A DNA stretch of 64,000 nt, taken from positions 6,261,001 through 6,325,000 of the forward strand of contig NC_091111.1 in NCBI RefSeq assembly GCF_024713975.1. The letters are read 5' to 3'. The notes under the pieces were generated by a model, which searched no databases, was not told the origin of the DNA, and was given only the letters and a program-made list of their open reading frames with translations. Below, piece by piece: positions 27,101 through 62,033 of the stretch. The stretch is from Paralichthys olivaceus (Eukaryota; Chordata; Actinopteri; Pleuronectiformes; Paralichthyidae). Position 1 is the stretch's first letter; every line of letters starts with the position of its first letter. The translations under genes and the position numbers were made by a program.

Positions 27101-27980
27101 CAGAACAGTGAGATACTGTGTGTGTGTCATTGTGTGTGTGTGTAATGAATTCAAATCATTTATGATGCAGGCTTCTCTCTCTTGTATCAGTTAGAGGTTT
27201 GAGCACCTCTTATCTGCCATGAGACAGAAGACGGAGTTGTTTACGCAGCCTGATGTGGGTCAGATAAAATATCTTGGGTCACGCATTACCATTTCCCAAC
27301 ACTATAGGATCATCACTGACATTTTGTGTTTATTGTTTAAAGTTATAATAGCCACAAAGTCCTCTGCAATACTCCCCAAAACCTCACAGACCATCTGAAA
27401 TAGTACAAATCAGCTGAGTGATTGTTTAGTCTTGGCACAGCCCACTGCCCTACCTTGTTTCCCTTGTGGGAATCATCTTGAAATTAACCTTGACCCTTGT
27501 TCAGGATCCTCTCAGCCCAGGCGAGAAACCACGTCACAGGAGAGAAATACAGCTGACGCCCACAGCAAGCAAAGGTTGTGATGAGTTATTTCCACAGGTT
27601 GGGTTTAGGAGGTCCCACACTGGAGAGAGGGACGCCCAGCAGAGAGGGTGGAAAGAAGAAGATCTCACACTGCTCCTATATTATCATGCCACAAAAACAG
27701 CTCCTGTGGACTCGTCATGTTGTTGTTGAATGCAAAGAAAATAATACTTTCTTTATTTAAACATGACAATTGCTCATATTTGGTGTTTATATGAATACAA
27801 AGCCCCGATACATGATCAGCTTTTAGAAAATAGATAATGATGATGTCAGGCAGCAGAAAAACAGGCAAATTAAATATACATGCACTAGAATATGTGGGTA
27901 TAGTGTTTAGTAGTTGAAAATAATACAAGGTAATTAACCCAGGTATCCCTAATGCACCATTAGCCAACTAAGAAAAGATT

Positions 27981-28135
27981 GACCTGTCACCAAAAAGAGA
28001 AACTGAATAGTTCGAATTTCTCAAGAAAATGTTCACCTGTCTCAAAAAGAAAAAAGTTTGTTGTTGTTTAGATCTACCAAATTTCACCCCCCCCCCCAAA
28101 AAAAAAAATTACCTGTCACCTAAAAGAAAAATAAA
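27981..28135 (+). repeat. Three spaced copies of a ~20-bp motif
   Basis: A motif of the form acctgtcnc followed by aaaagaraaa occurs at 27982, 28035 and 28111, with unequal spacers (53 and 76 bases). The last copy follows an 11-base C run and a 12-base A run. No function is evident. Confidence 0.45.
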
Positions 28136-28454
28136 TGTGTTTATTATTATTATTATTATTATATTTAATCACACAGACTCCACAAATATAATGTCTGCAC
28201 ATTAAATCATGCTGTGGATTAATAATCAAATGGTTTGCAACTGCTGGCAACTTAGTATGATGGAGAATTATTGAATCAGTTTTGACTCTATTGCCATTGT
28301 TGTCGGATATAAACACATGGAGTGTTTTAAATTCTCTTTAAGTGGATAACATGAATAAATGAACAAGCAGTGTAAAGTACAACTGGGTGAAGATGTTATC
28401 AACAATCTTGGGTGGAGTTGTGAGTCTTCTTACACATAGAAGATCTTTGTTTGG

Positions 28455-28622
28455 TAGTGACGTTCCGGCCAATGACAAACGCGGAGGGGCGGGTGTTTCC
28501 GGCAGGAGGCTCGTGCTTCTCGCTGCTCGGAGTGGGCGTCGCAGCATCTCCCTCCTGCGGCGCGTCCCCGAGTCCACCGTGAACGACGCCCGCTTCAGTC
28601 GTGAAATTTTCCACGTTCGAAC
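28455..28622 (+). promoter_or_regulatory. SPTLC2: SPTLC2 promoter and 5' leader (CpG-rich)
   Basis: Composition shifts sharply to GC- and CpG-rich from about 28455 to 28850. Clustered sites are a CRE-like TGACGT at 28458-28463, an ETS-type TTCCGG overlapping it, a CCAAT box at 28469-28473, a GC box GGGGCGGG at 28486-28493, and a second TTCCGG at about 28498. There is no TATA box. This is the layout of a broadly expressed housekeeping promoter. Confidence 0.65.
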
Positions 28623-44196
<15,574 letters not shown>

Positions 44197-46330
44197 GTCC
44201 CATCATGCCCTCCAGCCCTCCTTCCCAAATTCTCCCCCTTTCCCTTACTTTACCTTTTCCTGTCCGATATTGTCCTCTAAACCACGCTCTCCACCACACG
44301 TCTCTACATTTCTTCTGACTCTCGAGGACTCACCAGAACCAAAGTCTCCACTCTGCTGCAGCCAGTTTTCAAACCTGCACATAGGCACCCCTGGTGTACC
44401 TGCCCTGCTTCCTCACCCTTAACAGAGGACAACCAATATCACCCGTATCTTTCTGTGTCCGTTGTCACAAAGTTAGTTCTAACTTATTGCGACTGCAGCG
44501 GTCTAACACCAGTCTTATTCCTCTGTGCACATTGAATGTGTATCTTATTTGTGCAATAATCACCACAACCTTGAGCCAAATCACCATGAAGTCATATCTG
44601 TGCACTCTGAGGAAAGTTAATCTGATCATAGCCATTTCTATGATGCAAAAAAAATATATATGTAAATATTATTTATCCCAAAGTTGGTAGAGCTTGCTTC
44701 AGGGTAGCTTCCCAAGCCTCAAAGAGAGATACATCATTTTACAGGATTCTTTTTATGTATTTATCTGATGGCTTTTTCCTAATCACTTTTACTTGAATGG
44801 AGAGTAGAGGATATTGGGTTCTTTCCCTCACCAAAGGATAGATATTGATATATATGTATGTATGTGTATATACATATATATGTATATATATGTATGTATA
44901 TGTACGTATGTCTATAGGTATGTATGTATAGATATATTTTCTACCTTTTCTCTTAAAATGCAAAGCAGATGTTCCAAAAGAAAAAAGACTAGGGAAAGAA
45001 TCCCATGGAGCAAGACTAAAAAATATTTTTATTGCTTATTTTCTTAAAATTCTTTAAGGCCTTATTTACTGTTTACACCTGCACTCAGAAAAACTTGAGC
45101 CCAGTGTCTTTAACATTTCTATGAGCTAATGAGCTACTCATGTGATTGTTTTATTTTTTTTGTTGAATCATCCTCACTCAAGTGCATTCATGCGTTTCAG
45201 CGTCGACACCCATGACCATGACACGCTGTAACTAGGATCTGTATGTATGAAGATGCTATGCCCAAATGTATCTGATATGCAGACAGCTTTATTTATTTTT
45301 TACTTTTGTGTTAATGTATCTTAAAGGCAGCTCCAAATGTGTCCCGGTGAAAGGTGCGTATTTTAACTGACTACTTACACGTCGTCTTCAGTGCAGCACT
45401 ACTGACAGGCATCAAAAATGCAAAGATGACGTAGTCCCTGAGATTTGTTAAGCTTCACACACTGTTGTCGGGTTTTCTCATAATTCATGTGTGATCATTC
45501 CATATCAACCTGCTTTTACTGTGCACTGTTTGTTTTTTAGTGTATTGTCTGACTTCTCTGTGTGAGGTCACCCCCCCCCCCCCAAACATCCTGCTCATGT
45601 GTGTTAATGCTCTGTTACTTTATTGAGGTGATTCAGGGCATCAGTGTTCCTGGTTTGAAAGCTGAATGTGACCATTCCTACACATGTTCAGCAAAGTGAT
45701 AACAACTCAACTCAAGCTCAGAGATGCTTTTGTTGATGTTTGTGGCATTTGAGCAACTCAGCACAGTGAGCTCACTGAGGTTTTGGGGTCTTTTACTGTA
45801 CATCCCTATTGTGTGATTCATTCCAATATTGTTGTTTCTTTTCCATTGAAAATGGCTTGAATAACAGCTCCATTATACATTTCCTTTAAATAAGTAGAAT
45901 ATAATATAAAAGGTGGAACACGTGACTATGATGTGGATTTGCACTCTCCAGCAATGTGCTCTGACATGAAGACTTTCTTCTTGTCAAAGTTTCCTCTCAA
46001 TCCTCAATTCCTCTCTTTTCTGTCTATGGAGGCAAAAAAAAAAAAATGTAATTACAAACAGCAACGTGACTGTTCCTCTCAGCCAGGTTTCCCCCGACTG
46101 AAACTGAGGAATTTAAGTCCTGGGAGAAATTTTCCAGCTTACCTACCACAACTACCTGCAGACTGACCTGCAGTCACCACTGGAAACGTACTTATCAGTT
46201 GCTTTTGCCCTTGGTAGTTGTGTTTGGGTTGAAGATAAACCACTAGGAGGAGTTTGCAAAGCCATGATGTTTGTTGACCATGCTGTTGGAAACTGCTGCA
46301 AAGATTAAATTACTTTCTTAGTATGAAGAC
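44197..46330 (+). other. SPTLC2: SPTLC2 probable 3' UTR
   Basis: The DNA after the stop codon contains no other gene. The first plausible strong end is ATTAAA at 46304-46309, followed by T-rich sequence, giving a UTR of about 2.1 kb; earlier weak signals may also be used. Inside are a TATG/TATA-rich stretch at about 44838-44936 and a 13-base poly(C) run at 45571-45583. The exact end is inferred. Confidence 0.45.
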
Positions 46331-47193
46331 CTGGAATGGGTTTGTGTTTATTTACAACACACAGACTGTACACACTACTTAGAAGCTGCCATTGCACTTT
46401 GTAACATTGTTGAGAAAAGGGCGATATAAATACAGTTCATTATTTTAAGTCACTGACATCTTGTTACCCTGCAGTCCATAGTGGCCAGTCATTCATTACT
46501 GTTCTAAAATATATATTTTTTATATTCTTATTTAGTAGACGGATTAGATAACAATCTATTTTAACAGTAAAGACAAATAATAGTATTCAACTATTGTGTT
46601 ACCCGTGTCAACAATGTTTTGAAGTGCTTTACAAGATTCAATCAGAATAAAACAATTAAACAGACATATAGTAGAACAATAAAATAGTTCGAATTTTACC
46701 ATTAAATCAATAGGATTAGTGGAATCATAAAGTGTAGTGGAATCTTGTAATGTAGTTCTTATGGTTTTAAGAAGGGATTTAAAAGAAGCCTATGAATTGG
46801 TCCGTCTTAAAGGGCAAAACAAGTTTATAGAGAAAGGCTTGGTTTAAGAGACAGTAGAAACAAATTATAATACATTTATTTCTATGGCACTTTTTAAAAT
46901 AGGCAACAAGCATAACAATGCAATCACATTTAAAATCAAAAGCAGCAAATTATATAAAACTAAATCTTAACTCAAGGACAACCAATCAAATAAATCAACA
47001 CCATTTAAAATTGTTGTCAAAGGAAAATGATAAAAGAAACAAAAATAATAGCTAAAGACAATTAAGTCAAAGAAAGTTTTGAGAGATGATTTAAATGTCA
47101 CAAATAAAACGATGATATTAAGATTGGTTTAGATTATTGCAGGTTATGAGTAAATCTAACCTTGAACATTATCAATAAACCCAGTAGCCCAGT

Positions 47194-47194
<1 letters not shown>
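46331..47194. other. Intergenic SPTLC2-ISM2, retroelement-tail fragments
   Basis: AT-rich. 'aaaagggcgatataaataca' near 46415 (plus) and the reverse complement of 'tttatttctatggcactttt' near 46876 (minus) look like 3' tails of old retroelements. No coding remnant was found. Confidence 0.4.

Positions 47195-47239
<45 letters not shown>
47195..47239 (+). repeat. 45-base uninterrupted poly(C) tract
   Basis: Forty-five consecutive C residues, followed after about 90 bases by a (CA)n array at 47331-47368. The minus strand is therefore poly(G), able in principle to form G-quadruplexes. It lies about 750 bases upstream of the ISM2 start codon. The exact length may be affected by sequencing slippage. 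Confidence 0.85.
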
Positions 47240-47241
<2 letters not shown>

Positions 47242-47325
47242 TCACAGCTGTGAGCATCCAGCCCCCAACTCCTGCAGCACAATGCGTGCGTAAAAGCCAA
47301 GTTTACCGAACCCGGTTGGCTGGAG

Positions 47326-47370
<45 letters not shown>

Positions 47371-47625
47371 ACGCACACACACACGCAGTGGAACCGGTGG
47401 ATGAACCTCAGCAGGATAATGGATTAGCGCATCGCGGCTAAGAAAAAGGCGCAGCGTGCGATGAACTCCAGATGTCAACGCATCGGAAGAAAACATCCAC
47501 CCACCCACAACGGGATGACTCACGGTTTGTAAAGCGGTCGAATAAGCGAGCGCCGGTGCGGACGGGGAGATCGTGCGTGGGGTGATCAGACTCGTTTGTG
47601 GTACTTAAGGCTCCGTGGTTTGTTT

Positions 47626-47817
47626 ATGGGGGAGAGAAGAAGAAGGAGAAGACGAAGAAGAAGAGGCAGCAGCGGGACTCGAGCCGACACACGGACTGAC
47701 AGTTGCTGCAGGAGGCGCCGGTGCCAGACATGGACAGCGCGCGGGCCACCTCTCCACGCTGGTGCGCATCTTCATAAAGTCCCACACCTCCCGACGCCAG
47801 GTCTGTCCCGAGTCTGA
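47626..47817 (+). other. Possible uORF 1 in ISM2 leader (63 codons, arginine run)
   Basis: It opens with ATG and encodes MGE followed by ten arginines from the AGA/AGG/CGA repeat. It ends before the ISM2 start and is in another frame. If transcribed, such an ORF could reduce ISM2 translation. A stable protein product is not implied. Confidence 0.3.
47730..47777 (+). other. Possible uORF 2 in ISM2 leader (15 codons)
   Basis: ATG with G at +4 encodes MDSARATSPRWCASS, then TAA. It overlaps uORF 1 in a different frame and ends 172 bases before the ISM2 ATG. Relevant only if included in the mRNA. Confidence 0.3.
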
Positions 47818-47949
47818 GCTGCTGACGAGGAGGTGGAGGGACGCACCGCCGCTTCCTCCAAAACAACAACTCGTCCACAGAGAAGAAGTGGAGACAAGAG
47901 AACTTTTGTCTTTTTTTTCTTTTCTTCAAACGTCCACGAAGAGGAGAAC

Positions 47950-57027
<9,078 letters not shown>

Positions 57028-60000
57028 GGGACCACAGCCAAAAGTACAACTTCACTCAGAGAGTCAGAGGGCCCAATCCTAATTTGAACGGAGGCTGTCT
57101 ACCTTAAAAGTCACGAAATATTACATCTAAACCATGCATCGGCCATTAATCATGCATTGATGACTCAGAGGAAATGCACGTTTGTGATTGGCAGATGTGT
57201 GGGGTTTAGAAAAGATGAAGTGAAGTGTGGCTGTCTCAAGTTAGGATTTGGCACCGTGTCCTGACAACAGGCTCAACTGAACTGAACTGAATTACATGAA
57301 TGGAAAAAAATGCAGTGTTCTCCCATTGCTTGCCAACCATTTACACATCTGGCATGACATCAAGCTCTGTCTCTTTTTATTCACTACACTCTCCTGGGTG
57401 TGTGTGAGCATGATGTCTACCTACTGGCTTTTTTGACGGTGTCCTGGAGCGCTTGTGATTGACCATAGCAACATATGGTTAACATCCTGATCATGCTTCG
57501 TGGAGGTTTTACCTTAGGAAATGTATGACTCCATTCACACCTGGCAGTAAGAGTCTCACGACCAGATTCAATCTAGATACCATTTGAATGTGATGACATT
57601 TACACCTGGTATTAATGTGTGACTCCAGTCACCGATGCTACATTCACACCACTACCCTTTTGTTTGAAGATGCATCGACTCAGCTGTGTTTGAGTTTGGA
57701 CGAGTGAAACAAAGTTGTTCAGAAAGAAACACGCAACATGGATAATCAATTACAAGCGTTGCTGACCCTGTTGTCTTTGCTAACAGCTGTTGTGCAGTTA
57801 AAATCTGAGACAAGCTACTTTTTGAGTAATCTGCATCAATCCCTGTGTCCAGTGGGACACACAGACACGTATAAAAACATAGTAGTATGGATGTGGCCTG
57901 AGATCTGATTGAGCTTTAATGACTCCATCCAACTCACATTACATCCACTACACATTTTCCCAAAAAACAATAAGCAAAAACAGAGGAGAAGATGATGGTA
58001 GTCATTCCTGAAGCTGCGTTATTGTTTGTTTCCTTTTCGAAGCGGGGGGGAAGCCATCTTGAACTGATCTCTTATTTACTCCATTCACAAGTGTGTTGAA
58101 TGAAGTCCATTGCTAAGGACTGAGGAGAGGAAGGACTGATTCATGTGTTTAATGGCTAATAGCTTGGAGCTGCCTAGCTGCTACCTCGCTGTTCTGGAAC
58201 TGTCACATGCGATTATGTATTTCCATCCACGTTGTTGTGAGTTGAGGACAGACTTGCATTACGTTCACCCAAACACATTTTAACACCAGGTGTAAATGAA
58301 AACATGAACGTGGGCTGTGTTAATGCAACAAACACAAGCATAGCCCAACAGATTCTTCAAGTTTGGAAAGAATGAAGGGTGTCGGACATAAGAAGACCCA
58401 AAACTGCCACATGGATTCACATTAATGTACATTTTTGATGAAATGATGAAAGAATTTGAGATGTGAACCTGAGAGATAAATGATTAATTCATCATTTGAA
58501 GTTTTCAATTGCTTTATTGAGCTTGTTTGTGAGAATTGTGAGAAGAGCCTTTAGTAAAACACAGCACATTTGATTTCAAATGTTTTGTCACATAGATTGA
58601 AGTTGTGCATTTCCTCACATTTTTAACAGCCTGGGAAAATATATATCATCTGGGTGCCAAAGAGTTAAAAAATCAGACTGTTGGTGCCTGTGTAAAATCC
58701 AACATCCTATTTCTCTTCAGTGCAAATGTGGGAGAAAGAAAGAATCAGCCATACAGTGAGTAGATTGTGCTCATAGATATATCTCTACAATGTTCTCAGG
58801 GTGACTATCTGACCATGATAAACACATTTGTTCATTTACCTCTACAATGGAGCACTATCAGACTATGTACAAAGTGTATTGGGGTGAAGAGTAGTCAGGG
58901 TTATCGGTGTGTAATCCAGAAAGTGGTGAGAGATAATACTTTTGTGCAGTTTATAAAAGCAAATAGATCCCTTATATCTGAATTATTGTTGTCAGTGCGG
59001 CAGAAAGGTGTCATTGCAGTTTAAGATGTTGGCTTAGGGTCCTTTAGGTTAATGCACAGAACTTGATTGGATAGAAAGGACGTTCATATTCAAATGGACA
59101 CTCCCAACATGCACCAACATCGTTAGGTATAGCACAATGAAAAGAAAAGGCTGATGTGTAACCATAGTAGAAATTGAGAATTTTTTAGCATTGTAGCAGT
59201 AGTTGTGTTATGATTTTACACCTTCCCCAATAAACAGCCAGTGACAATCATTTTAAACCTACTAAGAAATATCCTTTAACTCCAGGAATGGCCCTTTCTA
59301 TCCCATCTGATTCCATGGATGTTCACTCCAAACCTTTTTTTTGTCAGGAACCCTGCTTCCGGATGTGCATTTACATTTTGGAATCCCCAATTTTGAAGGA
59401 AGGCACTTTATATACAGATTGGTGACAAATTGAAGGAAAGAAATGAGTATATGAACAGAGCAACCTAACAAATGTTAAAGAGTATGAGGGCGGATAAAAG
59501 CATTGAGTATGACCATGATGTGAATCATATGCTATGGCCTTCGCAGTCACCAGAGCTCAGCTGAACACCCCTGGGAGATGTTGGATGGGCGTGTTACACG
59601 TTATTCTCTATTATTCATCACTTGACACCAAATGAGGGAAACCTTTAGAAGAATGGTGTAAACCCTCCTGTTGAGCTCATGACGCTTATAGAAGCTGTTC
59701 TGGAGGCTTGTGGTGGCCCGAGACACTTTATATTGGGTTTCCTTCTCATTTGTCACCCAATTGTGTGTGTGCACGTGTATATATTTGAATCCACGCTCAC
59801 ACACACATGCAAATGATATCTCAAAATGTACTCATGTTTGCCATTTGTTTAGATGGTAGTGTTATTGTGAAGGGTAACTCACCAGAGATGCTGCATTGTT
59901 CTATGAGAGTGCATATATCAAGTTTCTGTTGAGAGGAGCATGATCTTTTTGTGATTTCTGAATCTAGTATTACATATATGGTGTTGTACAGTATTTATTT

Positions 60001-60210
60001 GTCTGCTCTCTTTTTGTTTTTTAACTTTGTCGAAGCTTTGAAATGACTCTATACTCAACATGGTGCACTAATCCGACTGAAAAACGAAGGCACCCGTATC
60101 AAAAGGGAAACCACATGCCTCATATTGCTTCGTGCAGCAACATCAAGTGTGTGTTTCATTTTACGTTGTACTGCAGTGCTATATAAATAAAAATGTTGTT
60201 GCAATTATGC
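57028..60210 (+). other. ISM2: ISM2 probable 3' UTR
   Basis: Candidate signals are AATAAA at about 59230-59235 and at 60186-60191, the latter followed by TG-rich sequence. The longer form would be about 3.2 kb and would include the Tc1-like remnant at 59412-59768. The 57-60 kb DNA shows no other gene. The extent is inferred. Confidence 0.4.
59412..59768 (+). mobile_element. Deleted Tc1/mariner-like transposon remnant
   Basis: The left end 'acagattggtgacaaattga' followed by 'aggaaag' (59414-59440) is the near-perfect inverted complement of the right end 'ttccttctcatttgtcaccc' followed by 'aattgtgt' (59739-59766). Between them, from 59535, the plus strand reads WPSQSPELS and, in shifted frames, WRLVVAR-like remains of the Tc1 transposase C-terminus (the family has WPSQSPDLNP). 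Only about 350 bp remain, with frameshifts and stops, so it is non-autonomous. Confidence 0.75.
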
Positions 60211-60639
60211 TGACGATATATATATAAAGACCTTGCATTCATCTGACGTTTTTAGTGTGTCGTTTCTTTTTCCACACTCCAGATCCTGTGAAGGGGAGCC
60301 AAGCAAAGCACAGCACTGTAGAGAAAAAATCCCTTATCCAACCAAGTAGTTATGCTATTTATTGACTTACCAAGCTTTTCCATACCTTTCCTCTCCAACA
60401 GGTACAGTGCAGCAAGCATTCGGTTAGTACAAACATGCCACAGCCGGCGGGACAGACCAGCTTTCTCTGTCACAAATGTTTGAAACTTCCAGAGAAGAGT
60501 GTTATGTTGAAGCAGTAGTTTCTCTTTATTAATGTCCTTAACATGGATTTGATTAAATAAATATGAGGCTCCAGCTTAACTCACAGACAAAACGAGGAAA
60601 CCAATTTTGTATTTAAGATGGACTACGTGTCTTCCACCA
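60211..60639. other. Intergenic, nothing recognised
   Basis: AT-rich unique-looking sequence after the probable ISM2 end. Confidence 0.5.
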
Positions 60640-61025
60640 TCCAGAAATGAAGCCAAAATATTACTGACACAAACGCTGCCATCTTGCTATTTTGGAGCCA
60701 GAGTCTGTGCGGTAGTGATCAGGAGACAGAGCCGTGGCAGCGAGGTCCGACCCAATAAATACACTCGACCAACTGTGAGTCCGTCTCAGCTGTCAATCAT
60801 GTCTCACACAATTAAAACCAAACAAACAAAATAGCCCCAGGACTAACAGTGTGATGAGAATACCTCGAATGACCTGAAATATCATTAAGAAATGTAATTT
60901 ATGAGTGCTTCTAGTTTTTAATCAGCCACTAACATGGACGAGCCAGGGTTTAAGACCTATACTGCAGCCAGCTACCAGGGGAGCAGTCACGCCATTCATC
61001 TTTATATACAGTGTATGGTTCAGAG
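60640..61025 (+). repeat. Probable fish interspersed repeat
   Basis: Blocks such as 'aaacgctgccatcttgctat', 'tggagccagagtctgtgcgg', 'actgcagccagctaccaggg' and 'catctttatatacagtgtat' occur in the order I recall from a very abundant teleost repeat. There is no second copy in the window, so the call rests on recognition. Confidence 0.5.
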
Positions 61026-61982
61026 CAAGAGGATTGGCATCGGCTATAAAGATTCCAGGAAAAAGCAGGTTGGACATCAACATGATGTAGATGTGATTCC
61101 ACTTGACCCGGCAGACAAAATAGCCCTTCTGTCCCATACATTTAACCTTTTAAGCTCCCGCCTGCCTTATCTAACCACCACCATCACCGTCATCCAGCTC
61201 CACTGAGGTTTCTGGGTTGATCTACAGTATTTCTATCGTGTTGTCCGAACCTATAGCTTTTCTAGAGGATTAAATGAGATTGAGATTTAAAGGTCAAAGG
61301 TCAGGGTAATCTAAATCCATAGGCTTAGGGAATCCAAATACTCCTCTCGGATACTCTAAATCCAGTGGGCCATGGTTTCTATCCTTCACTTCTGCCGTCA
61401 CTGAGGAAGAAAAAAAACACAGCTACGCCTTCACATGAGAACATTAGGTCAAAAGTGGGACGCAATTAATGGAGGATGAACTAAAGTAAAGGAGATATTT
61501 AGAAGTCCATCCCTCTGTTATGTATCCACTGTGTTGTAAACGATAAGGAGCTTGGTACGGTTTACTACGGTCCTCCGGTGATTTCCTAAGTTGACTACAG
61601 ATGAGTGCCGCGTGGAGCCGAGCCAGACACATGTTGACCACATTGCTGCCGCGGAATAACAGATAAATAACCGCAGATGTGAGGAGAACGCAGAGGGAGA
61701 CTGAGGCAGGGGGAAACAGAAGAGGGAAGAAAAGGGGGACATGAAAGAGAGGATTGAAAACCCAAGAGATGTTATCAGAAATATAGAATGCAGAGTTACC
61801 AGGAGGGTGCGTTGCTTGTAAACCAGGGTGAAGGCACTTCACAGGTGGCATGTGTCGGAGAGGGGGAAGTACGCTGCGGTTAAACAGGCGTTCAAGCTCG
61901 CCGACGTTATTGTGTTTCAATTTAGCGTGGAATATTTCACATGCAAAACGTGGAAAGATTGGATTGCCATCACCAGAGCATG

Positions 61983-62033
<51 letters not shown>

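Larger units (their letters stand above)
20616..28440. other. Intergenic SNW1-SPTLC2: no gene recognised, several repeat fragments
   Basis: In human the SLIRP and ALKBH1 genes lie in this interval. I looked on both strands for an RRM (SLIRP) and for the HxD...H dioxygenase core (ALKBH1) and saw neither. Repeat pieces are listed separately. A poly(C)-poly(A) junction at 28087-28109 and a (TTA)n run at 28141-28160 lie near the SPTLC2 end. About 24019-24440 and 24620-24740 are somewhat GC-richer but show no coding signature. Confidence 0.55.
47380..47949 (+). promoter_or_regulatory. ISM2: ISM2 promoter and 5' leader (CpG-rich)
   Basis: CpG density rises from about 47380 to 48060, with no TATA box recognised. 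A GA-rich AGAAGA stretch lies at about 47635-47667. Two upstream ATGs with short ORFs precede the main start. The transcription start cannot be placed from sequence alone, so how much of this is leader is unknown. Confidence 0.5.

Noticed and set aside
47833..47949. N-terminal extension of ISM2 in the same frame
   Set aside because: The frame is open but begins at GTG and has no ATG before 47950. The signal peptide fits the start at 47950.
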